Shown: positions 25,412 to 33,349, counted from the stretch's first letter. The stretch is DNA of 64,000 nucleotides from Arcicella aquatica (GCF_034928825.1 NZ_JAYFUL010000031.1:4741-68740); one strand, 5' to 3'. The notes: generated by a model from the letters alone, not told the origin. Numbers and translations are program-made.

Positions 25412-25636
25412 CTAACCTTTCGGTGGATATGGATCGTGTCCATGGCTATCTCTAGACTGAATCTTACCGTCTTTACCATGAATGATTAACTCAGACCCTT
25501 GATTTTTCGAAATAGTACGAGCAATTTGTACAGCTTCTTTTTTTGTTTCGGTAATTTTTGTGATGCGTTCCGAATTTGCACCTTTGACTCCCCATCCATC
25601 ATTATGAGGAACCACATGCTGATTTTTTTTTGACAT
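25412..25636 (-). CDS. DUF2188 family protein
   Basis: 74 residues. The whole sequence follows the DUF2188 pattern: HVVPHNDGWGVKG, TKKEAVQIARTISKNQGSEL, IHGKDGKIQSRDSHG. Function unknown in the family. It lies between the S8 protease gene (276 bp away) and the DUF1508 gene, all on the minus strand. Confidence 0.85.
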   Translation of the reverse strand: MSKKNQHVVPHNDGWGVKGANSERITKITETKKEAVQIARTISKNQGSELIIHGKDGKIQSRDSHGHDPYPPKG

Positions 25637-25910
25637 TGCGTCTCGTTTAAATTTTAAATTGTTTAAAAAAAGATTTAAAGATGAGCTCTAGCCATAAATT
25701 TTACTTCGGAACATATTGTGTTAAAACCAACTCTTAGTTTACCTTTGTAAAAATTATTAGCAAGATAGCACTTGGGGTCGACTATTCCCTTTGCATCTTT
25801 TTGCTGATTACTTCCCAAAAATGCTCTTCTGGTGGAACGGTGAGGGCATTTTTTTTGCTTAGTCTATTTTAGGTGATTAAAAAGGTTATCATATCAATTA
25901 AATATATTAT
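25637..25910. other. Intergenic gap with one terminator
   Basis: 274 bp without a gene. It holds the hairpin at 25818-25852 and AT-rich sequence that probably includes the promoter for the DUF2188/DUF1508 genes. Nothing else seen. Confidence 0.5.
25818..25858. terminator. Bidirectional-looking terminator downstream of the protease gene
   Basis: A 10-bp stem (AAAATGCTCT, 25818-25827, with AGGGCATTTT, 25843-25852; one G-U pair) and a 15-nt loop. T-rich on both sides, with eight T on the plus side. It would close the protease transcript. Confidence 0.6.
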
Positions 25911-28394
25911 CTAAATTCTTGCACTAACTCTCGCTGCTGTTTTAATATCTAGGATTTTAACACCTAAAGATTGTAAACTCTGTCGCATTTCATTAAAAAT
26001 AGGCTTACTTTTGCTAGAATCAGATATAGTAAGTATTGCTGTGAAAGGTATTCCAATAGGTGGAATACGTTCTCCCTCTCTTTCTAAATAATCAACTTCT
26101 AGTCGCCAATTTATACTTGGTCCTACTCCTTTAACAAACTCCTTTTCATATACTTTGACAGGACTCCACTTAAAAGAATGAGAAATCTGATTTTTTTCAG
26201 TTAAAATACTTTCGACCGAATGATTCGGTATATATATAGGGTCTAGTCTTCCTTTATAACCTCCATTATTCTGCAGTTGTCTTAAATGACCATCTATATT
26301 TACACGTACAAATTCTGCTCCATAACGGTAATCAAATGGAGGAGTACTAACAATGGTTAATCTTGCCTTACCTATACACTTTCCATTTTTCACTAAAGAA
26401 GGAGGCCATGAAAAGTCAAATGTCATTTTTTTACCATGAATTAATCTCGTAGCAAAAACTAATGTAATTTCATTTTCACTCCCATTTAAAATTTCTTCCG
26501 AACTACTAGGTATTCCGAAACCAACAAGAAATTTTGCGACCTCTGAAAATTTGGAATCATTTAGAACATCGGGTAAAGTTGCACTGTGAATAGACATTCC
26601 TATTAAAGTTTCTCTTGACACTTGCCCTTCAATAGTATGATCCAAAGATGCTAATACCTTGGCTACATTTGGAGCAGCATAACTTGTTCCACAACCTTCT
26701 ATTATTTTTCCATTTGAATCCAAAGATTTCAATCCTGTATTTGTTGAACTTCCTGCACCTCCAATATGAGCTAAATCTGGCTTTAATCCAACTCTTATTC
26801 CAGGGCCTCTACAAGTATAGTTACTTGGAGCAAATGGTACTACCCCTTTCAAATTAGGAGGATTTAATGCAGCAACGCTCAAATTCCTAGAACTCTCTGC
26901 AGGAGTTTTAATAATATCATTTTTTGAGGCTGCTAGTATACTTAACGCATCAATTGGATCATTTGGCCATTCTTTTCTAAAATCATTAGGATCAGTATTT
27001 CCAGCAGAAATAATAAAAATCACATCATTTTCTTCTGAAATTTTATCAAGCATCTTGGCAGCAGAGCTATAACCCTCACTTGTTACATGCTCTTCTATAT
27101 TTAAACTAAAATTAAAAACTCTAACTCCTGTTTTTTCTTTTAAATCTTTAACGGCTAATTCAAGTTCTCTAAAAAATTGTAAAGGTTGTGAATAATAATT
27201 TTCGAATGAGGAAGGAATTGGAAGAAGATCAAGGTCAATTATATTACATCCGTCAATTTCTTTGCAAATTTGTTTCCCATTTAATGATTGACCTGAAAGT
27301 AATAATCCTCCAATAAATGTTCCATGCTCCTCATCTTTATCAGATTTGCTTAGTAATCCCCATCTTTCAATGATCCAATTATTTAATAAATCAGAAACTC
27401 CTCCATCAACAATACATACTTTTGGATATGAATTTAAAGAGTTCTTCTGCGGTTGAGAATATTCCTCAACTATATTAGAATTAGAATCGCTTTTACTTTC
27501 GTTTTTTGATATTACAGGAGGCAGTAATATTTTCTTAACAAGGGGGTGCTTATCAAGAAAATTTAATAGTGCATAATGTTTATTTTCATCTAAAACAATC
27601 TGTTTAATTAAACTTTCTTTTTTTGCAGATGATGATGTAGGTGAAATTTGAATATTCGGTTTAGAACTGCTCTCTTCCAAACGAATTCCCATAATAGCAT
27701 CTTTATTACCAATACCAGCAATTGTTGTTGCAACAAGACCATTACCAATTTGCGTTAACCCTTCAATAAAGCTTTTAAAAAGTCTAAATTTGTACTCTGG
27801 TAAAATATCCCATTGATTTCTTGGCGGTAATATTTCAAATAATTCAATAATGTAAGCTCCTCCAGTTTGAGGCTTACTAATCCATTCAATCCCTTCAGTA
27901 ACAGAAAATTTTCTTTTGTCTGATTTTGAATAGGAGCTTATATCGTCAATTGATCCTACAGCACTTCTAATTGATGTTGGATTTGCTTCTGTTTTTCCAT
28001 CTTTATTTATTTTCCATCTAGTTTCATTTTCAGCACTTCTAATCTTTTCAGTTATTTTTCCTATACTGTTAGGTGTTAGTTCTATATAAAGCTCCCCTAA
28101 GTCTCCACCTCCAACAATTGGTGCGATATCATTTGAAAAAATTTTTGTTGGGCGATGTGATTTTGCCAATGCAGATTGTTTTAATCTGAGTTTAACAAAT
28201 TGAACATCAGAAAAATCAAAGTCAGTTTTTTTCTCATTCAATAAACTTAATTGCTTAATTAGTTTATTTTTATGATTAATAAATTCATCATCTCTATTTT
28301 CATAGAAATCTTTTTTAGAACCACCTCCTTGACGTTCCCAAAAATCAACAAAATCATGAGAATTCACTACTACTTGAATAGGGCTTTTTTGCAT
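25911..28394 (-). CDS. iteS: Subtilisin-like (S8) serine protease, likely anti-phage protease IteS
   Basis: 827 residues. The S8 catalytic triad is visible: Asp330 in VCIVDGG, His357 in EEHGTFIGG, Ser571 in GCGTSYAAPNVAK, with the oxyanion Asn466 in ISAGNT. A 320-residue N-terminal region and about 230 C-terminal residues flank the protease. There is no signal peptide, so it is cytoplasmic, unlike most subtilases. It follows the AAA ATPase by 12 nt. An AAA + S8 subtilase pair matches what I recall as the IteA/IteS anti-phage system; the family assignment is from memory. Coding DNA is AT-rich, fitting a transferred cargo gene. Confidence 0.75.
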   Translation of the reverse strand: MQKSPIQVVVNSHDFVDFWERQGGGSKKDFYENRDDEFINHKNKLIKQLSLLNEKKTDFDFSDVQFVKLRLKQSALAKSHRPTKIFSNDIAPIVGGGDLGELYIELTPNSIGKITEKIRSAENETRWKINKDGKTEANPTSIRSAVGSIDDISSYSKSDKRKFSVTEGIEWISKPQTGGAYIIELFEILPPRNQWDILPEYKFRLFKSFIEGLTQIGNGLVATTIAGIGNKDAIMGIRLEESSSKPNIQISPTSSSAKKESLIKQIVLDENKHYALLNFLDKHPLVKKILLPPVISKNESKSDSNSNIVEEYSQPQKNSLNSYPKVCIVDGGVSDLLNNWIIERWGLLSKSDKDEEHGTFIGGLLLSGQSLNGKQICKEIDGCNIIDLDLLPIPSSFENYYSQPLQFFRELELAVKDLKEKTGVRVFNFSLNIEEHVTSEGYSSAAKMLDKISEENDVIFIISAGNTDPNDFRKEWPNDPIDALSILAASKNDIIKTPAESSRNLSVAALNPPNLKGVVPFAPSNYTCRGPGIRVGLKPDLAHIGGAGSSTNTGLKSLDSNGKIIEGCGTSYAAPNVAKVLASLDHTIEGQVSRETLIGMSIHSATLPDVLNDSKFSEVAKFLVGFGIPSSSEEILNGSENEITLVFATRLIHGKKMTFDFSWPPSLVKNGKCIGKARLTIVSTPPFDYRYGAEFVRVNIDGHLRQLQNNGGYKGRLDPIYIPNHSVESILTEKNQISHSFKWSPVKVYEKEFVKGVGPSINWRLEVDYLEREGERIPPIGIPFTAILTISDSSKSKPIFNEMRQSLQSLGVKILDIKTAARVSARI

Positions 28395-28406
28395 AGTTGT
28401 ATATTT

Positions 28407-29585
28407 TTATAGTCTTTTACTTTTTGAAACATGCTTACTTAAGGCAGATGGATTTTTGTTTAATAATGTAGCAATTTCTCTTTGTTTAAAATTAATAGTA
28501 GTCTCGTTCAATAATGAATTTATTAAATCTTCATCATTTGAGCTAGCTAAAATATTTCTTTTTTTTAGATTAACACGTCCTGAATTTAACATTGCAAATC
28601 TTCTTACATTATCGACTAAGGTTGCTTGCTGATTTAGTACAGATGATTTCTTTAACCATTTAGAGAGAGATTCAGCATCAGCACCCGAAGCTCCTTCTAT
28701 ACACCATGATAAAAACTTTAACTCATTTTCATTGAAACTTAAAGTATTAAGAAATTTATTTAGAATTGAGTACATAACTTCAAATGATGGTTTAGGTATC
28801 TCAATTTGAGCCTCAAATCTTCTCCAAATAGCTGGGTCAAGAAGTGACTCATGATTTGTTATTCCAATTGTAAAACCAGTATTCTTTCTAGAGTCTAAAT
28901 TTTGAAGTAAGGTATTTACTACTCTTTTAATTTCACCTACTTCTTGAGTATCATTTCTAAGTTTTGCAATTGCATCAAACTCGTCTAATAAAAGAACACA
29001 TCTATATTTTGCTGCGAATGAGAATAAGTTACCGATATTTCTTGAAGTAGTCCCTAAAAAAGAAGACATTAACCCATCTAATCTCACCAAAACAACAGGT
29101 GTATTCATTTGTTTTGCAATCCATAAAGCGAGGTGAGTTTTTCCAGTTCCTGGTTCACCATAAATCAAACAAGATCTTGATGGTTGTGCGTCAATACTTT
29201 TTAATTTTTCAAAATTTAACCATTCATTTATTATTGAGTTTAAAGCAACTTTAATATTTGCATCAAAAATTGGAGGTTCGGTTGGTAATTGATCTGTAAA
29301 AATTATTTCAGCTAGTGGAGTTGAAGTCTCCTTATCCACAGGCAAAGGTGTTTTATGAGTTAATTCTTCTCCTTCAAATCTAATTAATGACTTTTGTATT
29401 TTACTTGGAGACATATCAACTAACTTATCTACTTGTTTTAATAAATTGTCAATTATTTTCACCTCTTTATCTTTTCCATCTTTATCTAAGGCTTGTTTCA
29501 ATCGGTTTACTTGATGTAAAACAGCCTCTGACGGGTTGGATAATGCTGATCTACATAAGGCTTGTATAATATTAAAGTGATCCAT
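28407..29585 (-). CDS. iteA: AAA ATPase partner of the S8 protease, likely IteA
   Basis: 392 residues. Walker A GEPGTGKTH (about 143-151) and Walker B CVLLLDEFDA (about 196-205), followed by a sensor-1-type TIGITNHE and an arginine-finger segment WRRFE. The N-terminal 100 residues are helical. The C-terminus (ATLLNKNPSALSKHVSKSKR) looks like a small helix-turn-helix. It probably senses infection or a substrate and controls the protease. First gene of a two-gene operon; three spaced ATTTCCATTT repeats lie upstream. Confidence 0.75.
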   Translation of the reverse strand: MDHFNIIQALCRSALSNPSEAVLHQVNRLKQALDKDGKDKEVKIIDNLLKQVDKLVDMSPSKIQKSLIRFEGEELTHKTPLPVDKETSTPLAEIIFTDQLPTEPPIFDANIKVALNSIINEWLNFEKLKSIDAQPSRSCLIYGEPGTGKTHLALWIAKQMNTPVVLVRLDGLMSSFLGTTSRNIGNLFSFAAKYRCVLLLDEFDAIAKLRNDTQEVGEIKRVVNTLLQNLDSRKNTGFTIGITNHESLLDPAIWRRFEAQIEIPKPSFEVMYSILNKFLNTLSFNENELKFLSWCIEGASGADAESLSKWLKKSSVLNQQATLVDNVRRFAMLNSGRVNLKKRNILASSNDEDLINSLLNETTINFKQREIATLLNKNPSALSKHVSKSKRL

Positions 29586-29666
29586 GTTTTTTGGCGATTA
29601 AAAATATTTTGTGACGGCTTATTTTATATTGCAAATATTGCATTTTAATTCCAATAATTAAAATTA

Positions 29667-29720
29667 ATTTCCATTTTTTAAAAAATATTTCCATTTTTAT
29701 AGTATAAATTTCCATTTATA
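29667..29720. promoter_or_regulatory. Triple direct repeat ATTTCCATTT upstream of iteA
   Basis: ATTTCCATTT at about 29667, 29687 and 29708, spaced 20 and 21 nt, i.e. two helical turns, on one face of the DNA. Located 80-135 bp upstream of the iteA start codon. This is a typical layout for cooperative binding of a regulator. Inferred. Confidence 0.5.
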
Positions 29721-29821
29721 CATTTTACTAAAAAATCAAAATCAATCTTATTGCCTGAATCTCAACCACTTATAATATTATCAAATTCTATAATATATAA
29801 GTATTAGTATTGATATTTTCT

Positions 29822-30025
29822 TTATTGAAGTATGATAATGGTTTTGGTAGGTGTTACTTTAATCTGATAGGTTAAAGTTTCCTGTTTACTTAATAATCGG
29901 CTATGGATTACTTCGCTTTCGGTATCAATGATTTTTAGGCCTTCAAAGTAATCTCGTACTAATTGCTGGCAATAGGCCTTCTGGGCTTCTCTTTCTGCTT
30001 CGCCTGGTCTTTTGGGTAAAATCAT
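29822..30025 (-). CDS. Hypothetical small phage protein (67 aa)
   Basis: Starts MILPKRPGEAEREAQKAY. Helical N-terminus, beta C-terminus. Overlaps the upstream gene by 4 nt (ATGA). No family recognised. Part of the early replication-gene cluster. Confidence 0.5.
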   Translation of the reverse strand: MILPKRPGEAEREAQKAYCQQLVRDYFEGLKIIDTESEVIHSRLLSKQETLTYQIKVTPTKTIIILQ

Positions 30026-30279
30026 AACATTACAAAGCGTTTCAATTGTTTATCGTACTGGGCGATTAGCTTGCCGTTGTAGCCTACTTCGTAGATATAG
30101 GCATTATCAAAAGGGTCTTTGAAGCCGTTTACTAATTTGGCTGCTGCTTGTAGACGTAGCGAGCTTACTTTCCCGAAAACGATAATATCTGAGCTTCCTT
30201 TGATGGGCAACCAAACGCCATTCGGTAGAATGTACTTTAGTTTCCATTTTACTAATACTGTGGTTGTTTGCTGTTGCAT
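30022..30279 (-). CDS. Hypothetical small phage protein (85 aa)
   Basis: Starts MQQQTTTVLVKWKLKYI. Beta-rich. Begins inside the end of the replication gene (28-nt overlap) and overlaps the next gene by 4 nt. Unrecognised. Confidence 0.5.
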   Translation of the reverse strand: MQQQTTTVLVKWKLKYILPNGVWLPIKGSSDIIVFGKVSSLRLQAAAKLVNGFKDPFDNAYIYEVGYNGKLIAQYDKQLKRFVML

Positions 30280-31625
30280 GATTTCAAAAAGTTTGATGTT
30301 GTTAAAAAGGTATTGAATTTCTGTACGTATTCGCTGTTAGTTTTTACCGAAAGTTTGCGGTAGTAATACTGTGCTAACTGGGTAATGTCTTTGATTTTCT
30401 GGGCTTGTCCTCTTGGCACAGCTCCACTGCTTGAGTATTGAATCATCATGAGTTTAGCACGTTCTAGCTCACGTTCAAACTCAATTTCTTTCAATGATTT
30501 TTCGGCTTTGCGTTCCCAAATTTTCACAACTAAAAAGCCTTGTTTTTGGGCTGTGCCGTATTCTTTGGCAAAATATTGTAATGGGAAATAGGCCTCACGG
30601 TCGAGCTTAGCATCGAATGCCTGTTTCTTTTCTGCCCAGTACTGCATTCTCATGTTGTAAATCTGCCAATAATCAAAGCCATACTGCCCCGTAAAATCGC
30701 TAAAAATGTCTTTTCTAATAACTTGTTTGATTTCGCTCTCAATCTTCGTCACAAAGCGTTTATTTGGGTAAAATAGCTCTTTGGCAAAGTTCCAGAAGTT
30801 CTGGACGATTAAGCCCTTTTCAACGTCTGAAATGCCTTTGGGCTGGCTCACAGGTGCTTTGGCGTATCTTAGTTTATTCAAATTGCCTTTTCGGTAGGCC
30901 TCAAAGCGTTCGTCGGAGCTGTAAGATTTTGGGTTTTCAATATTTTCGCCCGCAGGATGGCCAGCCCCAGGATCGCCTGCCGCCCCCTTGTTTTTTTCAT
31001 GGTTATTTTCTTGGTTTAGTGGGGAGGTTTGGGCTATTTCTTGCTTTTCTTGGCCAATTTCTTGGTGTCTTTCGTGGGGTAGGTTATCAACATCTTCCGC
31101 TTTATCTGTATTGTTTAAATTTTCTTTTTGGTTATTTAAGTGTGGCAAAGTTTGTAAAAGGGAAGGGTCGGTGGTTTTCAAAACGATGGTCGGTTTTTCG
31201 CTGTGGCTTTTAATGATGGGTTTGAATTCCGAAATTCCGAGTAAAAACCAGAGATTTAAACGGATTTTATAGCCGTTATTTTTACCGTTTGTATAAGCTT
31301 CTTCTACTTCAATAATGCCATAAGTACTTAGTCTGGCAAGGTGATCTTGCACGGCTCTACGGCTACAATTACAAAGATTGGCCAAATCCCAGCGAGTGAT
31401 GTCTAACACAGGCACACGGTCGGAATCTGCCCAAATGGGCGAGTTCATCATGTTCCAAAATTCCTTTAAGTACAAAGCCGTAATGGCTTTTACTTTCGAG
31501 AGGTGAGGCTCTCTTAACATCGTCGCTTTGGTGACTTCCTGCTGTTCGTTGTGTTCCCGAGCAAAGGCATGATAACGCTCTATTACTTTTCCAAATTGAT
31601 GATTAAAGGTTTTTTCAATTCTCAT
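30252..31625 (-). CDS. Putative phage replication initiator, winged helix-turn-helix
   Basis: 457 residues from the ATG at 31625 (MRIEKTFNHQFGKVI); an ATG 105 nt upstream is less likely because it extends over a hairpin-rich leader. The N-terminal 150 residues hold a helix-turn-helix (DITRWDLANLCNCSRRAVQD, HLARLSTYGIIEV), a low-complexity hydrophilic linker spans about 170-255, and a helical C-terminal domain follows. This resembles helix-turn-helix replication proteins of Bacteroidota phages and plasmids. No helicase or primase motif is seen. Confidence 0.6.
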   Translation of the reverse strand: MRIEKTFNHQFGKVIERYHAFAREHNEQQEVTKATMLREPHLSKVKAITALYLKEFWNMMNSPIWADSDRVPVLDITRWDLANLCNCSRRAVQDHLARLSTYGIIEVEEAYTNGKNNGYKIRLNLWFLLGISEFKPIIKSHSEKPTIVLKTTDPSLLQTLPHLNNQKENLNNTDKAEDVDNLPHERHQEIGQEKQEIAQTSPLNQENNHEKNKGAAGDPGAGHPAGENIENPKSYSSDERFEAYRKGNLNKLRYAKAPVSQPKGISDVEKGLIVQNFWNFAKELFYPNKRFVTKIESEIKQVIRKDIFSDFTGQYGFDYWQIYNMRMQYWAEKKQAFDAKLDREAYFPLQYFAKEYGTAQKQGFLVVKIWERKAEKSLKEIEFERELERAKLMMIQYSSSGAVPRGQAQKIKDITQLAQYYYRKLSVKTNSEYVQKFNTFLTTSNFLKSCNSKQPQY

Positions 31626-31766
31626 GGTTAAAATTAGACAATTTACGTCCTGCCCTTTGCCAGTCCTAAAACCTGCCAAGGGTACAAATAAAATGGTTTG
31701 GTAGTAGTGGTTACACGTTGGCCATGTCAAGGCCTTTTTGTGCTTCCACTACGCTATTTCCCGCTG

Positions 31767-31840
31767 TGCTTGTTGTGGATTCGAACCACAGATAAACCAA
31801 CATTACAAGCTAATTCATTGAACGATTAAACATATACGCA
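31767..31840 (-). tRNA. tRNA-like sequence, degenerate (possibly tRNA-Tyr, GTA)
   Basis: A clear T-arm (TGTGG-TTCGAAT-CCACA, minus strand) is followed by ACAAGCA. One reading gives a 74-nt tRNA with anticodon loop TTGTAAT (GTA) on a stem of mainly G-U pairs, with only 5 of 7 acceptor pairs and no clean D-arm. A second reading is a reduced form in which GCTTGT (31805-31810) pairs exactly with ACAAGC, leaving only 14 nt in place of the D and anticodon arms. Either way it is not a standard tRNA. Confidence 0.3.
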
Positions 31841-31860
31841 GGCTGACAAATGAAAGTACT

Positions 31861-31879
31861 GCCCTCTCAGCGAGAGGGC
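31861..31879. other. Perfect 8-bp hairpin between the tRNA-like sequences
   Basis: GCCCTCTC-AGC-GAGAGGGC. No U-run follows on either strand, so it is not a classical terminator; possibly a processing site between the two tRNA-like RNAs. Confidence 0.5.
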
Positions 31880-31913
31880 TACTTCATCAAAATCAAACCT
31901 ATTCATCTATGGG

Positions 31914-31998
31914 CAGATGCTACAGGAATCGAACCTGTATATTCCCTTGATCACACCTAAAAATCAAAGGAACGCCTTACCTGTTAGACCAAGCATCT
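31914..31998 (-). tRNA. Phage tRNA with enlarged anticodon arm (anticodon uncertain)
   Basis: On the minus strand: a perfect 7-bp acceptor (AGATGCT/AGCATCT), TG at 8-9, D-arm GTCT-AACAGGTA-AGGC, and T-arm ACAGG-TTCGATT-CCTGT, all canonical. The anticodon arm is 31 nt instead of 17: a 10-bp stem (TTCCTTTGAT with ATCAAGGGAA) and an 11-nt loop TTTTAGGTGTG. If 13-14 nt flanked by the short direct repeat TGAT are removed, a standard anticodon arm with GAT results. Functional decoding is therefore doubtful. Confidence 0.6.
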
Positions 31999-32044
31999 GT
32001 AGAATGTGCGTCCGTAAAACAAACACCCATTGCTGCATCCTAAC

Positions 32045-32332
32045 CTATTTAACAATAATCTTGCACTTATTTGGCCGATGTCCCGTGAGGGCAGCTTGGC
32101 TCTTAAATTTCCTTCCACAGCCACTACACTCAAAGCTATCTGCTGTGATAATTTCGGGGCTAACGTTGCCCAGTTCTTGCTTTAAAAACTCAAATACATT
32201 GATACCTTTCAGCCTGCAAGTTCGTGATAAACGCTCCATTTGAAAGGACACTTTCGTAAAGTCTGAAAGCTGGCTAATTTCCATGGCAAGGCCTTCATAC
32301 AACATCTTTTTTAAGTCTTCGTTGTTTGCCAT
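32045..32332 (-). CDS. Small protein with a C2HC zinc finger
   Basis: 95 residues. The C-terminal FECSGCGRKFKSQAALTGHR with Cys90 gives C-x2-C-x12-H-x4-C (Cys69, Cys72, His85, Cys90), very like a classical eukaryotic-type zinc finger with the last His replaced by Cys. The N-terminal 60 residues are helical. It probably binds DNA or protein in the early phage region. Such fingers are uncommon in bacteria outside Ros/MucR-like proteins. Confidence 0.7.
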   Translation of the reverse strand: MANNEDLKKMLYEGLAMEISQLSDFTKVSFQMERLSRTCRLKGINVFEFLKQELGNVSPEIITADSFECSGCGRKFKSQAALTGHRPNKCKIIVK

Positions 32333-32337
32333 TGGTG

Positions 32338-32454
32338 TTATTCTTTATTGGGTGAATTGCCAACAATTCTTAAAGCACCATAAAGCAAAATGAACCATAG
32401 GGCGATAATAATCAGGCGAAAATGTTCCTTCACAAAGGCTTGTATCAATTCCAT
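32338..32454 (-). CDS. 38-residue single-span membrane peptide
   Basis: Starts MELIQAFVKEHFRLIII, ends NSPNKE. One transmembrane helix (about 12-31). Its ATG overlaps the end of the 32445-32540 frame (CAATGGAATTGA), and its stop is 5 nt before the zinc-finger start. Tight packing supports real coding. Function unknown. Confidence 0.5.
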   Translation of the reverse strand: MELIQAFVKEHFRLIIIALWFILLYGALRIVGNSPNKE

Positions 32455-32540
32455 TGATTGGGTGGTTTACGGTTTCTGTAATAAAAACAAGCAAGGATAG
32501 CCCCCAGCAATAACCCTGTATAAATATGGATATCCTGCAT
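32445..32540 (-). CDS. 31-residue single-span membrane peptide
   Basis: Starts MQDIHIYTGLLLGAILA. One hydrophobic helix (about 6-21) and a basic tail. Its ATG shares a base with the stop of the upstream frame (TAATG) and it overlaps the next frame by 10 nt. Coupled translation is likely. Function unknown. Confidence 0.45.
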   Translation of the reverse strand: MQDIHIYTGLLLGAILACFYYRNRKPPNQWN

Positions 32541-32698
32541 TAGTTTTCGCCTCCTTCCTTACCAATCAGCACATCCCGAACCCATTCAGATTTAACCAAC
32601 AATTCACCAAAAAAGGCTACCGACATAAAGCCAATGAACATGGCAAGCCCAAACTGAAAGATGGCATCTTCCGTTAAGTTTTTAATAAAGTCTATCAT
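32540..32698 (-). CDS. 52-residue single-span membrane peptide
   Basis: Starts MIDFIKNLTEDAIFQFG. One transmembrane helix (about 13-33), charged C-terminus KEGGEN. A purine-rich GGAAGGAGGCG lies near its 3' end and could serve as ribosome site for the next frame. First of three tiny overlapping membrane frames. Confidence 0.5.
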   Translation of the reverse strand: MIDFIKNLTEDAIFQFGLAMFIGFMSVAFFGELLVKSEWVRDVLIGKEGGEN

Positions 32699-32764
32699 TT
32701 TATTGAATGATGAATTGTGAGTGATGAGTTGTGAATTTAAAATACTACAACATCATCGTTTTAT

Positions 32765-33058
32765 TTACACAGATGCTAAACTAGGATTGGGAATTTGGTT
32801 TTCGTCAAAGTCCTCGTGTCTGAAACCTAAGTGATTTACTAGGCAAGTTCTAACCCAAGAGGGTACTTCTAGCAAATTGATAGCCTCAATTTCATGTTTT
32901 TTGATACCCTCACGCTCTTTGCGGAGCAAGTATTTAAAATTGTCAATCATACCTTCACGGGCAAGGTCAGCCTCGAAAAGGTGATATTTTTTAGTATCCT
33001 GTTTTTTCCAAAAATCACAGTAACTATTTAGTGTTTGAGTGGTGGCAATAGTATCCAT
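32765..33058 (-). CDS. Hypothetical early phage protein (97 aa)
   Basis: Starts MDTIATTQTLNSYCDFW. Charged, helical. It is the first minus-strand gene, divergent from the repressor gene across a 291-bp control region, so it takes the position of a Cro or antirepressor-type early gene. No helix-turn-helix is recognised. Confidence 0.5.
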   Translation of the reverse strand: MDTIATTQTLNSYCDFWKKQDTKKYHLFEADLAREGMIDNFKYLLRKEREGIKKHEIEAINLLEVPSWVRTCLVNHLGFRHEDFDENQIPNPSLASV

Positions 33059-33349
33059 TTAGCTAAATTATATACCGTTAACTAAAATATGTTTGACATT
33101 TGTAAAATATTCTGTAATATTTACAGAATATTTTGCTGTCTTTTACAATGCAATATTATACTAAATAATTTATTATATCAACTATTTAGTATAATATTTA
33201 TACTAAAATGCACAATAAAAATATAACAAACTAATTATCAATATTTTACAATTAATACTATTTAATATAAAGGAAAAACTATTTAGTAAAATCAAAAACT
33301 TCAATTAATATAAATTTGAAATCGTTAAAAAAATCAAGCAAAAAAGAAA
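33059..33349. promoter_or_regulatory. Divergent phage control region with repeated operators
   Basis: A perfect 13-bp inverted repeat AAAATATTCTGTA / TACAGAATATTTT (33104-33116, 33122-33134) lies next to the early gene. Nearer the repressor are repeated sites: TATACTAAATA (33157) and its exact inverse TATTTAGTATA (33183), a further TACTAAAATG (33201), TACTATTTAATA (33255) and AACTATTTAGTA (33277). Arrayed repeats between divergent early and repressor genes are typical repressor operators. Confidence 0.6.

Noticed and set aside
31658..31690. Possible third tRNA fragment (TTTTAGG loop on a CCCTT/AAGGG stem)
   Set aside because: No T-arm or acceptor nearby; the similarity to the tRNA-like anticodon loop is only seven bases and can be chance.
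31626..31730. Extended N-terminus of the replication protein
   Set aside because: The 35 extra codons cover a hairpin-rich leader and do not look like protein; the ATG at 31625 begins a normal sequence.
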